In this document: piece after piece, positions 7,495-15,886 of the stretch | How the letters are laid out: every line of letters starts with the position of its first letter | Numbering within the stretch: position 1 is the first letter of the stretch | DNA from: SLSG01 sp964477035 | Lineage (GTDB): Bacteria > Bacteroidota > Bacteroidia > Bacteroidales > UBA7960 | Length of the DNA stretch: 64,000 bases | Assembly (NCBI GenBank): GCA_964477035.1 | Contig: CAYZCW010000003.1 | Span: 124,001-188,000, forward strand | Direction of reading: 5' to 3' | Position numbers and translations under genes: made by a program | The notes under the pieces: generated by a model | The model's input: the letters and a program-made list of their open reading frames with translations, nothing else | Told to the model about the DNA's origin: nothing | Database searches by the model: none

Positions 7495-9930
7495 CTAAAA
7501 CCGCACGTTCAGCCCCACCATATAATGCCTGCCCGCCTGGGGGAAGTAGCCGTCCTCGATGGTGACAAGCCCGGCATCTCCTACCACGCCCTTGTAGATC
7601 CAGGCATTGGTTTCATAAAGCACATTGAACAGGTTGTTCACCTGGAGGACCAGTTCCAGCTCCCGCAGCAGGCCTGGCCGCAAGGTGTAGTTGAGGCGCA
7701 GGTCGCTCACCAGGTAAGGGTCCAGCATGCGGTCGGCGCTCATGGTGTTGTCGATGTACCGACGCCCGACATACTTGCTGGTGAAACCCAGTGTAAGATC
7801 CTCCAGGGGATTCAGCAGGAAGGTGCTGGCGGCGACCACCGGGGGGGAAAAGGCGATGTCGGTATCCTCGTACACTTGCTGGTGGACGCCGACCCAGTTC
7901 CAGGCATTGTCATACTGGTCAGAATGCTCCACAAAGCGGGCAATCTTGTTGCGGCTCAGGGTGGCGTTGCCTTCCCACTGCAGCCAGCGGTTAAAGATCC
8001 ACGCCGCCTCCAGCTCGATGCCGGCCCGGTAGCTCCGGTCGATATTGGTCCGCGTGTAGCCGCCCGTATCGTTGATCTCGCCCGTCAGCACCAGCTGGTC
8101 TTTGTAGTTCATCAGGTAGGCATTGGCTCCCAGCTTCCAGCGGGTTGCCGCATGCCGGTAGCCCAGCTCCAGGTTGTGCATGGTCTCCGGCCTGGGCCGG
8201 CTTTCCGGAGAGGATTCCGTGAAGTCGCGGCGCACCGGCTCCCGGCTGACCATGCCGGCGTAAATGTACCAGGTCCCCGAAGACCCGGGCGACCAGGAGA
8301 ACCCGCCTTTGGGGTTGAAGAAATGAAACACCACGTTCTGCCCCAGGGGGACCAGCTCCTGGTGCACCCAGGCAAGTCCGGTAAAATCATACGAGACAAA
8401 GCGGTATTGCAAATCCACAAAACCCTCCAGACCCGGTACGGGCTCGTGGGTCAGTTTGAGAAAGCTGTTGAAATCCCGCTTGAAGCCGTTGTTGTCGTAA
8501 TAGCGGTGCCGGATGTCCGCATACTGGGCATGACGGGCCCAGATGATCTCCCCGAAGTGGTCCCCGTCGTACAGGTGGTAGCCCCCGCCCAGGGTGGCCC
8601 CGAACAGGCCCGGGTTGTTGTGGTTCAGCGAATAGGTAAATCCATAGAAGTGGTTGTCGAGCCAGCGGCGCCGGATCAGGTCGCTGCGGCTGATGGTCTG
8701 ACCCCCGATCTCCACATCGGGCAGGTCGTACCGGCTGAAACGTTCATTCTCCCGGTACTGCTCATAGTAGCCACGGCCATAGGTATAATGCAGGGACAGG
8801 TTGGCCACCAGCCCGGGAATGACTGCCCGGGACAGGTGCAGCTGGTAGTGGTCCTGCTGGTAGTTGTCGGTTTCATTGTCATAGAAACGAAGCACCCCCT
8901 GTCCGTCGGTATACATGCCGCTCGGGTTGAAACGGCGGTTGGTCTGCAGGGAATCCCCGGGCACCCCGTTCCAGGCCTGGTAGGTGGTTTCCCGTCCCGA
9001 AAGGGCCACGGCCTTCACCATGGTATTCTTCCCATAGTACCCTCCCGAGAAATGGAACGACCCCAGGTCGACGCTCGCCCGGTCGACATACCCATCCGAC
9101 GATACGCGTGAAATGCGGCCATCGAAAGACCAGCGTTCTCCCAACAGCCCGGTGCCGAACGATAAGGTGTTCTTCAGTGTGCCATAAGAACCTGCGGAGG
9201 TATTGAGTTCGGCATGGGTCTGGTCGCGCAGGCTGGTCGACTGCATGCTGATGGTGGCCCCAAAGGCCCCGGAGCCGTGGGTGCTCAGTCCCACCCCCCG
9301 CTGTATCTGCAGGTTGTCGAGCGAAGACACCACATCGGGCATGTTCACCCACCAGACACCGTGCGACTCGGCATCGTTCACCGGAATGCCGTTCAGGGTC
9401 ACGTTGATGCGGGTATGGTCGCTGCCGCGGATGTTCATCCAGGTGTAACCCACCCCCGTGCCGGCGTCGGAACTCACGATGACCGAAGGCGTCATCTGTA
9501 TCAGGAAAGGCAGATCCTGTCCCAGGTTGCGGGCCATGAGGTCCTCCCGTCCCATGTCGGTGTAAGTCGCCGCCAGGCGTCCCGTGGCCCGGGTGGCAGT
9601 GACCACCACCTCCCCGGCCAGGGTCGGGCTTTTTTGCAGGACAAAATCCACCTGCAGATCGGCCGTCAACTCTATGCCAGCCTCGAGGGTTTCGTAACCC
9701 AGGTAGCTTACCCGGATGGTGTGGGTTCCGGCCGGAACACCGTCCAGCCTGAAGAATCCGTTCCGGTCGGCAAAACCCCCGTTGTGCGTACCTTCCACCA
9801 CCAGGTGCGCCCCGGGCAGGGCGATGCCCTCTTCCCGGTCCGTCACCCGTCCGCTGATGGAATAAAAATTTTGTGCGCAGGCCAGTACAGGCAACAGCAT
9901 GAGCCATGCCGGCAATAAAAACCTGTTCAT
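7495..9930 (-). CDS. TonB-dependent receptor under TPP riboswitch control (putative thiamin transporter)
   Basis: Outer-membrane ligand-gated channel of 811 residues energised by TonB/ExbBD. After a signal peptide (MNRFLLPAWLMLLPVLACAQ) comes a carboxypeptidase-regulatory-like domain (ISGRVTDREEGIALPGAHL), then the plug (DLPFLIQMTPSVIVSSDAG; MNIRGSDHTRINVTLNGIPV), then a 22-strand-type barrel ending in HYMVGLNVRF. I chose the Met at 9930 because the longer frame adds residues before the signal peptide. The decisive evidence for substrate is the TPP riboswitch directly upstream: TPP-regulated TonB receptors in Bacteroidota are proposed thiamin importers. No PnuT or thiamin pyrophosphokinase gene lies beside it, which is unusual for that system. 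Confidence 0.9.
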   Translation of the reverse strand: MNRFLLPAWLMLLPVLACAQNFYSISGRVTDREEGIALPGAHLVVEGTHNGGFADRNGFFRLDGVPAGTHTIRVSYLGYETLEAGIELTADLQVDFVLQKSPTLAGEVVVTATRATGRLAATYTDMGREDLMARNLGQDLPFLIQMTPSVIVSSDAGTGVGYTWMNIRGSDHTRINVTLNGIPVNDAESHGVWWVNMPDVVSSLDNLQIQRGVGLSTHGSGAFGATISMQSTSLRDQTHAELNTSAGSYGTLKNTLSFGTGLLGERWSFDGRISRVSSDGYVDRASVDLGSFHFSGGYYGKNTMVKAVALSGRETTYQAWNGVPGDSLQTNRRFNPSGMYTDGQGVLRFYDNETDNYQQDHYQLHLSRAVIPGLVANLSLHYTYGRGYYEQYRENERFSRYDLPDVEIGGQTISRSDLIRRRWLDNHFYGFTYSLNHNNPGLFGATLGGGYHLYDGDHFGEIIWARHAQYADIRHRYYDNNGFKRDFNSFLKLTHEPVPGLEGFVDLQYRFVSYDFTGLAWVHQELVPLGQNVVFHFFNPKGGFSWSPGSSGTWYIYAGMVSREPVRRDFTESSPESRPRPETMHNLELGYRHAATRWKLGANAYLMNYKDQLVLTGEINDTGGYTRTNIDRSYRAGIELEAAWIFNRWLQWEGNATLSRNKIARFVEHSDQYDNAWNWVGVHQQVYEDTDIAFSPPVVAASTFLLNPLEDLTLGFTSKYVGRRYIDNTMSADRMLDPYLVSDLRLNYTLRPGLLRELELVLQVNNLFNVLYETNAWIYKGVVGDAGLVTIEDGYFPQAGRHYMVGLNVRF

Positions 9931-9996
9931 AAGAAAATCGGTGTTTTTGTTAAACAATCGACGGCAAATAGAGGAAAAGCACGTCCCTGTTTAAAA

Positions 9997-10078
9997 TCCC
10001 TTCCCTTCGCCGGCATTACCCGGATCAGGTTCAATGGGTTTGATCTCAGCCCGTTTGTTTGGGGCACCCCTATTTGTG
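9997..10078 (-). promoter_or_regulatory. TPP (thiamin pyrophosphate) riboswitch, THI element
   Basis: On the minus strand the sequence holds the conserved THI-box parts in order: AGGGGTGCCC, CTGAGAT, ACCC, TTGAACCTGATCCGGGTAAT and GCCGGCGAAGGGA. These form the pyrimidine-sensing and pyrophosphate-sensing arms. The element ends about 66 bases before the TonB receptor ATG, with a -7 box just upstream (10089-10096). Known members bind TPP and turn off thiamin synthesis or uptake genes. No U-run terminator is obvious between the element and the ATG, so control of translation is more likely (inference). Confidence 0.95.
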
Positions 10079-10088
10079 CGTAGTACGA

Positions 10089-10096
10089 CAAAGGTA
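10089..10096 (-). promoter_or_regulatory. -7 box (TACCTTTG) upstream of the TPP riboswitch
   Basis: TACCTTTG on the minus strand matches TAnnTTTG and would start transcription around 10083, immediately before the riboswitch. The region where a -33 element would sit is occupied by the heptad array at 10112-10167. Confidence 0.6.
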
Positions 10097-10111
10097 CGGA
10101 TTTTTTTGGTA

Positions 10112-10167
10112 TTGGCGGTTGGCTGTTGGCTGTTGGTTGTTGGCTATTGGATGTTGGCGGTTGGCGG
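10112..10167 (+). repeat. Heptad repeat array B (eight TTGGNNN units)
   Basis: Eight consecutive heptads: TTGGCGG, TTGGCTG twice, TTGGTTG, TTGGCTA, TTGGATG, TTGGCGG twice. There is no CCAA arm. The array lies between the divergent thiamin-receptor promoter and aroQ, ending 34 bases before the aroQ start. Same unit as the arrays at 7428, 25196 and 47238. Confidence 0.85.
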
Positions 10168-10201
10168 GTTTTTCTTTTCTTTGCATTTAAAACCGAACGC
10201 C

Positions 10202-10642
10202 ATGAAGATTGCCATCATCAACGGGCCCAACCTGAACCTGCTTGGCCGGCGGGAACCGGGCATATACGGAAGCCTCTCCTTTGAAGAATACATGGAACAG
10301 TTAAAAAAGGCCTATCCGAAGGTGGCGTTCAGTTATTCCCAGAGCAATGTGGAAGGGGAGATCGTCGGACTGATCCAGGAGGCCGGGGAATGGGCCGACG
10401 GCATCCTTCTGAACGCGGCGGCCTACACCCACACTTCCGTGGCCATCGGGGATGCGGTGGCCGCGGTGCGGGTGCCCGTGGCCGAAGTCCACATCAGCAA
10501 TGTGTATGCGCGGGAGTCCTTCCGGCACGAAAGCCGCATCGGTCCCCACTGCCAGGGGGTGGTGGCCGGGTTCGGCCTGGATGGGTACCGGCTGGCCCTG
10601 GAGGGGCTCAGGCAGATCCTGGAATCGAAAGGCCCTCAATGA
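10202..10642 (+). CDS. aroQ: Type II 3-dehydroquinate dehydratase
   Basis: Converts 3-dehydroquinate to 3-dehydroshikimate in the shikimate pathway. The 146-residue protein is full length for the dodecameric type II enzyme. It begins MKIAIINGPNLNLLGRREPG with the active-site Tyr in IYGS; YSQSNVEGEIV, LNAAAYTHTSVAIGDAV, EVHISNVYARESFRHES (catalytic His in EVHIS) and QGVVAGFGLDGYRLAL follow. The frame is open further upstream through the repeat array and riboswitch, but homology starts exactly at the ATG at 10202, which I take as the start. Confidence 0.96.
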   Translation: MKIAIINGPNLNLLGRREPGIYGSLSFEEYMEQLKKAYPKVAFSYSQSNVEGEIVGLIQEAGEWADGILLNAAAYTHTSVAIGDAVAAVRVPVAEVHISNVYARESFRHESRIGPHCQGVVAGFGLDGYRLALEGLRQILESKGPQ

Positions 10643-10689
10643 TTGAAAGCCGGAAAACATCCGGAGCGGGGCAGCACCGGAGAGGCCTT

Positions 10690-11721
10690 TCAGCCGGGCA
10701 GTTCCTCCAGTCCGGGTAGTTCAGAAAACCTTCTTTTCCGTTTTACGTAATAGGCCCATAACAGGCTCTTGCGGTACAAGGTGTCCGGAAGCTTTCCGGA
10801 TACGCCCGCGGCATCCCGCCTCATCTCCCTGAGCCGGCCAAGAAAAGCCCAAAGGGCCCGCATCACCGCCAGACAGTCACGCGGCCTGCCCGACAGCAGG
10901 AAACCGGCGGCCGCCAGCTTGTCGAGGCCCAATCTCAGGATCATTGTCGGATAGAAATGCCTGGCCGGAAGGTTCTTTGCGAGCATCCACAGGCTGTTCC
11001 TGAAATTCAGAAAGGTCTTGGCCGGGTTTCTGGCGGGCAGGGAACCCCCGCCGATGTGGTAGACGACCGAGCGCGGACAGGCCATCACCCGGTATCCCCG
11101 GTTTTGCAGCCGCCAGCAAAGGTCGATCTCTTCCATATGGGCGAAAAAACGTTCGTCCAGGCCACCGCATTCATTAAAGGCCGAGGCACGGACAAACAGG
11201 CAGGCCCCGGTGGCCCAGAATACGGGCCTCTCGTCATCGTATTGTCCCAGGTCTTTCTCCAGGGCGCCGAAGAGGCGTCCGCGGCAGAAAGGGTATCCCA
11301 GGCGGTCGATGAAGCCGCCGGCTGCACCCGCGTATTCGAAACGGCTGCGGTCGTGCCGGGCAAGCACCTTGGGCTGGCAGGCCGCCACCTGCGGATGGGC
11401 CTCCATCAAATCCAGGACCGGTTCCACCCAGCCTGGGCTCACCTCCACATCGGAATTCAGCAGGACGACATAATCCGCCCGGATTTGCCTGAGTGCTGCA
11501 TTATAACCCCCGGCATACCCCAGGTTGCGGGACAGTCCGATCCGCTCCACCTCAGGATGGTGTTCCTTCAGCCAGTCCAGGGAGCCGTCCGTGGAGGCAT
11601 TGTCGGCCACCACGATCCGGGCGGCAGGCGGGCTGTGAGAGACCACGCCCGGCAGGAATTTCTCCAGGAAATGCCTGCCGTTCCAGTTCAGGATCACGAT
11701 GGCCAGGGAGGGTTTTTGCAT
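10690..11721 (-). CDS. Family 2 glycosyltransferase (rhamnosyltransferase-like)
   Basis: A 343-residue GT-A glycosyltransferase likely to add a sugar to a cell-surface glycan in the cytoplasm. LAIVILNWNGRHFLEKFLPG opens the fold, VADNASTDGSLDWL binds the nucleotide sugar, VVLLNSDVEVSPGWVEP contains the DxD-like metal site, and FWATGACLFVRASAFNECGG with DERFFAHMEEIDLCWRL holds the catalytic acidic cluster. The start at 11721 (MQKPSLAIV) was chosen because a longer in-frame extension runs antisense through the tRNA-Ser gene and cannot be coding. It stands alone rather than in a polysaccharide cluster, so donor and acceptor are unknown. Confidence 0.9.
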   Translation of the reverse strand: MQKPSLAIVILNWNGRHFLEKFLPGVVSHSPPAARIVVADNASTDGSLDWLKEHHPEVERIGLSRNLGYAGGYNAALRQIRADYVVLLNSDVEVSPGWVEPVLDLMEAHPQVAACQPKVLARHDRSRFEYAGAAGGFIDRLGYPFCRGRLFGALEKDLGQYDDERPVFWATGACLFVRASAFNECGGLDERFFAHMEEIDLCWRLQNRGYRVMACPRSVVYHIGGGSLPARNPAKTFLNFRNSLWMLAKNLPARHFYPTMILRLGLDKLAAAGFLLSGRPRDCLAVMRALWAFLGRLREMRRDAAGVSGKLPDTLYRKSLLWAYYVKRKRRFSELPGLEELPG

Positions 11722-11815
11722 GCCGGAGTTGTTTGGCTGGGTGTTCGCTGTAAAAATACGCTTTTTGGGCCATCCCCGCGGGGGCATTTTTTTTTCACGG
11801 AGGGAAAAAAATTTG

Positions 11816-11823
11816 TACTTTTG
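11816..11823 (+). promoter_or_regulatory. -7 box (TACTTTTG) of tRNA-Ser
   Basis: TACTTTTG, preceded directly by TTTG, matches TAnnTTTG. The mature tRNA 5' end lies only five bases after the box, so the primary transcript would have almost no 5' leader. Confidence 0.55.
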
Positions 11824-11827
11824 CCCC

Positions 11828-11912
11828 GGAGAGATGGCAGAGTGGTCGATTGCGGCGGTCTTGAAAACCGTTGAGGGTAACACCTCCGGGGGTTCGAATC
11901 CCTCTCTCTCCG
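11828..11912 (+). tRNA. tRNA-Ser (anticodon UGA)
   Basis: A class II tRNA of 85 bases. The acceptor stem pairs GGAGAGA with TCTCTCC, discriminator G. The anticodon loop CTTGAAA gives UGA, which reads UCA-type serine codons. The long variable arm (GTTGAGGGTAACACCTCC) is typical of tRNA-Ser, and GGTTCGAATCC is the T arm. CCA is not encoded (the genome reads GCA), so it must be added after transcription. Confidence 0.97.
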
Positions 11913-11920
11913 CAGCATAA

Positions 11921-11947
11921 AAAAACAGCCACGAAAGTGGCTTTTTT
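11921..11947 (+). terminator. Intrinsic terminator after tRNA-Ser
   Basis: AGCCAC-GAAA-GTGGCT stem-loop flanked by an A-run before and TTTTTT after; the GAAA tetraloop makes it very stable. It ends the tRNA-Ser transcript and could also act on the opposite strand. Confidence 0.88.
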
Positions 11948-11955
11948 AATGGGAT

Positions 11956-11987
11956 GACCCGGCTGTAAGCAAGCTTACAGCCGGGTC
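11956..11987. repeat. Perfect 15-base inverted repeat without T-run
   Basis: GACCCGGCTGTAAGC, two bases AA, then GCTTACAGCCGGGTC. This is a perfect palindrome-like hairpin between two ordinary terminators. It has no U tract, so it is either a protein-binding palindrome or an RNA-stabilising or bidirectional termination element. Confidence 0.85.
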
Positions 11988-12001
11988 GTTCCGTAAAAAG
12001 A

Positions 12002-12030
12002 GCAGCCGGTGACAGCCGGCTGCCTTTTTT
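12002..12030 (+). terminator. Second intrinsic terminator in the tRNA-Ser/osmC gap
   Basis: GCAGCCGG-TGACAG-CCGGCTGC stem-loop followed by CTTTTTT on the plus strand. Together with the hairpins at 11921 and 11956 it forms a three-hairpin block between tRNA-Ser and the convergent OsmC gene. Confidence 0.75.
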
Positions 12031-12070
12031 GCTGCGGGTCCCCCGAAAAGGGATCAACGAGTTGAATCCC

Positions 12071-12490
12071 CTACACCACCTTGATCTCGTAATCGATTTC
12101 AATCCCCGCGGCCTTATACATATAAGACACCCCGCAGTACTTTTCCCGGGAGAGGGTCACCGCCTTCTCCAGCTTGTCCATGGGCAGGTCCTTTCCCCTG
12201 AACTGGTAAATGACCTTCATCCTGGTGTAGCGGGTGGGCAAATCCTCGGTCAGCTCCCCTTCCACGTCGACCTGGAAGTCTTCCACCTCCACCCGCATCT
12301 TCTTCAGCATGGAGATCACATCCATGGCGGTGCATCCGGCCAGTGCCAGCAGCATGAGTGGTTTGGGGCGCGGACCCTTGTCCTGCCCTCCGGCGTCCGG
12401 CGGACCGTCTATGGTGAGGGGGTGTCCGTTGACCTCGGCATCGAATTGCAGGCCGCCTTTCCAGTTTGTTTTGATCTGGTGTTTTTTCAT
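12071..12490 (-). CDS. OsmC/Ohr family protein
   Basis: A 139-residue OsmC-like protein, a fold that reduces organic hydroperoxides with two cysteines. The two redox Cys positions are visible in LALAGCTAMDVISML and SREKYCGVSYMYKAAGIEI. The region around PDAGGQDKGPRPKPLMLLAL is the conserved helix lead-in. It resembles the general OsmC/YhfA branch more than Ohr, so its physiological substrate is uncertain. It is a single gene, convergent with tRNA-Ser and upstream of a terminator shared with the large TonB receptor behind it. Confidence 0.9.
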   Translation of the reverse strand: MKKHQIKTNWKGGLQFDAEVNGHPLTIDGPPDAGGQDKGPRPKPLMLLALAGCTAMDVISMLKKMRVEVEDFQVDVEGELTEDLPTRYTRMKVIYQFRGKDLPMDKLEKAVTLSREKYCGVSYMYKAAGIEIDYEIKVV

Positions 12491-12531
12491 GGGCTTAGCA
12501 TTTTTTCCGGTTCAAAGCAAAAATAGGCAAT

Positions 12532-12565
12532 AAAAAAAGTCCCGCCATGAGGACGGGACTTTTTA
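12532..12565 (-). terminator. Intrinsic terminator of the Oar-like TonB receptor
   Basis: AAAAAGTCCCG ... CGGGACTTTTT hairpin lying 19 bases past the receptor stop codon in its transcription direction. The symmetric A and T runs make it functional on both strands. Confidence 0.88.
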
Positions 12566-12583
12566 AACCGGATAATAACGGAT

Positions 12584-15500
12584 TTAGAAGATGTACCTTA
12601 CCCCCAGCTGCAGACTCCACAACTGGTTGTAGTTGTAGAAGGTGGAGTAGGAGTTGGACAGGTAGTTGCCATCGGAATCGGTGACCATGGAGAAGCGGGG
12701 CACATTGTTGCCGTCCCGTCCTTCATACCTCAGGATCTGACCGTCGTTGGCCTCGAACATGTTCTTGTTCACACCCCACTCGCTGTTCAGGAGGTTGCCA
12801 AAGTTCAGGATATCCACGGTAAACTGCAGGGTGTTCCGCTTGCCGGCGATGTTCACACTCACGTCCTGGGCAAAACGCAGGTCGAAACGATGTGTCCAGG
12901 GGGCCCTGGCGGCATAGGCTTCGGCATAGCTTCCTTTGTTTTTGCTCAGGTATTTGTCCTGCTCCACAAAACGGAAGAAAGCATCCTCGTCGGCCTGGCT
13001 TATGAACTGGATCTCCCCTTTTTCTTTCGGGATGTAGATCAGGTCGGTGGCATGACCGTCCCCGTTCATGTCGTTGGCATAGGTGAAACTGAAACCATAG
13101 GGGGAGAAGCCTGCATAGAACAGGTTCACCGTGGTGGCCAGGTGGTCATTGGCGTAAGGAATCCTGTAGGAAGCCGAGGCAATGGCCCGGGTAGGAATCA
13201 CATACTGCGAGCGCTGCACCCTGGGCAGGTGGGGCCCGTCGATCTGGATGAGGCCATTGTATGCGGAAGCAGCGTTGCTGCCGGGCATGCCCGAAACTTC
13301 CTTGGACTCGGTATAGGTATAGGCAAACATCAGGTTCAGGTCCGGTATGGGCTCGGCAAGAACCGTGATGTTCCCGATGGCACCCCATCCTTCACTGGTG
13401 TTGGACAGCACGTAGGCAGCCGTTGAGGTATATGTCCGCTCACTGCGGGCCGGGTAAATATACCTGTCGTCGGGGCCGCTGAAACGCTGCCAGCTGTTGT
13501 CCGGCTGCTTCGTGTTGTAGTCCTTCAGCAGGACCCCGTTGAGGTTTTTGGTATAGATCCCTTCCAGGGTGACTGTCAACGGAAAGGCCACGGGCACGTC
13601 GTAGTCCAGTGCCAGGGAGGTTTTCCACACCTGGGGCATCTTGAAGTCCGGGTCGATGCCGTTGATATCGCGCGGCAGGGCCCCGTCCTCGGGAGAAATG
13701 GTGTTCTTCAGGTTCAGCCTGCTGATCATCTCGTTCACGTCGGTGATCATCGGACCGGCCAGCAGGGCCAGGTTCGGATCCACGCTGGTGATGGCGCCGG
13801 TGGCGGCATCATAGCGGGTCACGGCGGCGTAGCTTCCCTGGACCATGCCGGAGTTGGTGGGCATGTTGGTGAAGAATACGAGCGGCAGCCTGCCGGCAAA
13901 CATCCCGGTCCCCCCGCGAAGCTTCAATGTCTGGTCGCCGGCCACATCCAGGGTGAAACCGACCCTGGGGGAAACCTGGACCTTGGCGGTGGGCCACTGG
14001 CCGGTATCGATCCGGGTCCCGCCGAAATTCACTTCATAGATCGCGTTGTTCCGGATGATGTTGTCCACATACCTGAGGTAATCGGCACGCACACCGAAGG
14101 TCAATTTCAACTGGGAAGACACGCTCCATTCGTCCTGGGCGTATACGCCAAACTGGTTGAAGGCCACCTCCGCGGCAGGGTTCTTCTCGCCGTCATAGCC
14201 ATAGGTCAGGGCAAAGTCCCTGGGAGCCGCCTGGTTCAGGAAGTCGTCGATGCTGGCATAGCGGTAATAACCCGTACCGTTTCTCATGTAAGAGTTGTTG
14301 GCCATCTGGTACTCATAGCTGGCCCCGAAGGTCACCTTGTGGTTGCTCAGGTACAGGGTGGTGTTGTTGATGATGTTGAAGATGTTGTTGTTGACCCCGT
14401 TGTTCCAGGTAAAGAGCTCATAACCCGCAGAAATGTAGGGCTCCAGGATTTGCCGGCCATCATCGGTCACCCCGTACATGATGTCGATGAAGGGGAAGGG
14501 ATCCGAGGTGGAGCCGCGCATGTCCTTGATCTGGGAGTAGGTGGTCAGGAACTGGTTGGACACCGTGTTTGAAAACCGGCTGTTCAGATCCAATGCAACG
14601 GAGTTCACGATGTTGTCCATGGAATAGATGGCGTTGGAAAACGCCATGGAGTGCTGGGAAATGCGGTTCATGGAGCGGTTCCTGAACCCGCCGTCGGTGG
14701 AGTTCCCGTTGGTGGGGTTCCAGCCCTGGTTCTTCGTGTGGTTGAAACGCAGGCTCAGCTTGTTGGCATTGTCGATGTTCCAGTCGAGGCGGGCCAGCAG
14801 CTTGCGGTTGCTTTCATCCGCCGGGAAATTGCTGTAGGAGCCGGGATCATAGCCATAATTGTCGATCAGGTGCTGCCTGACCCTGTCCATATCAGCCACA
14901 CTGGCACGCGACAGCATCAGGTCCGTATTGGCCTGGCCGTTTTGCGACGGCCGCCAGGTCACCACCTGTCCGGGCCGCAATTCGTATTCGCCGTTGACAA
15001 AGAAGAACAGTTTGTTTTTGATGACCGGACCACCCAGGGTCACCCCGTAAATGTTCCTGGCTTCTTCATCGCGTTCACCGAAATCAACATCCCCGAGCTT
15101 GTTGCCGCGCATGTTCTGGTTGTACAGGTAGCTGTAGGCTGAAGCCCTGAAGGTGTTCGTTCCCGATTTGGTGATCGCATTGATGCCCCCGCCGATAAAA
15201 TTGGTCTGGCGTACATCGTAGGGAGATACCACCACCTGGATTTCTTCAATGGCATCCAGGGAGATGGGGGTTCCGCCGCCGGGCAGGTTGGATCCCAGGC
15301 CGAAGTTGTTGTTTAAGTTGGCCCCGTCCACCGTGAAGTTGGTGGAACGTCCGTCACCTCCGGCAAAGCTCATGCCGTTGGCATAGGGGGAAATGCGGGC
15401 GATGTCCTGGATGCTCCGGTTGATGGTGGGCATGGCCGTCATCTGTTCGTTGGAGATGTTGGTCGTGGCCCCGGTTCTTTCCGTCTGGAAGGCTGATGCC

Positions 15501-15886
15501 CTCATGCCTACCACCAGGACTTCTCCCAGTTCCAGGACGCCTTCGGTCAGGATGACATCCAGGGAAAAAGTCTGACCCAGGTACAGGTTGATGTCCGAAA
15601 ACACTTCCGTGGAATAACCGATGTAAGACACCTCCACGGTGTACGGCCCCCCGGTACGCATCCCCTGAAGGTTAAACCGGCCTTCAAGGTTGGTAATGGA
15701 GCCATAGCGCGATCCGGATGGTTCGTGAATAGCAACAACCGTGGCTCCGGGCAGGGGCTGGAACTGGGTGTCAAGCACGCGTCCGCTCATGGCCGACGTC
15801 GTGACCTGGGCAAAAGCACCCCCCGATCCGAGAAACAGGAACAGGGCTGCCATCACACCAAAAAAATACAAAGCTTGCTTTTTCAT
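12584..15886 (-). CDS. Oar-like TonB-dependent receptor with carboxypeptidase-regulatory-like N-domain
   Basis: An 1100-residue outer-membrane receptor. MKKQALYFFGVMAALFLFLGSG is the signal peptide; the start at 15886 was chosen for this reason, since the frame extends 35 codons further upstream. Next come the regulatory-like domain (MSGRVLDTQFQPLPGATVVA), the plug (NRSIQDIARISPYANGMSF; VDGANLNNNFG; PYDVRQTNFIGGGINAITKSG) and a long barrel ending LWSLQLGVRYIF. The extended plug/barrel resembles the Oar family named from Myxococcus. There is no SusD partner, so a glycan-uptake locus is unlikely and the ligand is unknown. Confidence 0.9.
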   Translation of the reverse strand: MKKQALYFFGVMAALFLFLGSGGAFAQVTTSAMSGRVLDTQFQPLPGATVVAIHEPSGSRYGSITNLEGRFNLQGMRTGGPYTVEVSYIGYSTEVFSDINLYLGQTFSLDVILTEGVLELGEVLVVGMRASAFQTERTGATTNISNEQMTAMPTINRSIQDIARISPYANGMSFAGGDGRSTNFTVDGANLNNNFGLGSNLPGGGTPISLDAIEEIQVVVSPYDVRQTNFIGGGINAITKSGTNTFRASAYSYLYNQNMRGNKLGDVDFGERDEEARNIYGVTLGGPVIKNKLFFFVNGEYELRPGQVVTWRPSQNGQANTDLMLSRASVADMDRVRQHLIDNYGYDPGSYSNFPADESNRKLLARLDWNIDNANKLSLRFNHTKNQGWNPTNGNSTDGGFRNRSMNRISQHSMAFSNAIYSMDNIVNSVALDLNSRFSNTVSNQFLTTYSQIKDMRGSTSDPFPFIDIMYGVTDDGRQILEPYISAGYELFTWNNGVNNNIFNIINNTTLYLSNHKVTFGASYEYQMANNSYMRNGTGYYRYASIDDFLNQAAPRDFALTYGYDGEKNPAAEVAFNQFGVYAQDEWSVSSQLKLTFGVRADYLRYVDNIIRNNAIYEVNFGGTRIDTGQWPTAKVQVSPRVGFTLDVAGDQTLKLRGGTGMFAGRLPLVFFTNMPTNSGMVQGSYAAVTRYDAATGAITSVDPNLALLAGPMITDVNEMISRLNLKNTISPEDGALPRDINGIDPDFKMPQVWKTSLALDYDVPVAFPLTVTLEGIYTKNLNGVLLKDYNTKQPDNSWQRFSGPDDRYIYPARSERTYTSTAAYVLSNTSEGWGAIGNITVLAEPIPDLNLMFAYTYTESKEVSGMPGSNAASAYNGLIQIDGPHLPRVQRSQYVIPTRAIASASYRIPYANDHLATTVNLFYAGFSPYGFSFTYANDMNGDGHATDLIYIPKEKGEIQFISQADEDAFFRFVEQDKYLSKNKGSYAEAYAARAPWTHRFDLRFAQDVSVNIAGKRNTLQFTVDILNFGNLLNSEWGVNKNMFEANDGQILRYEGRDGNNVPRFSMVTDSDGNYLSNSYSTFYNYNQLWSLQLGVRYIF

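Noticed and set aside
10034..10201. In-frame extension of aroQ
   Set aside because: It crosses the TPP riboswitch and the heptad array; AroQ starts at MKIAIING.
11722..12102. N-terminal extension of the GT2 glycosyltransferase frame
   Set aside because: It runs antisense through tRNA-Ser and its terminator; homology starts at 11721.
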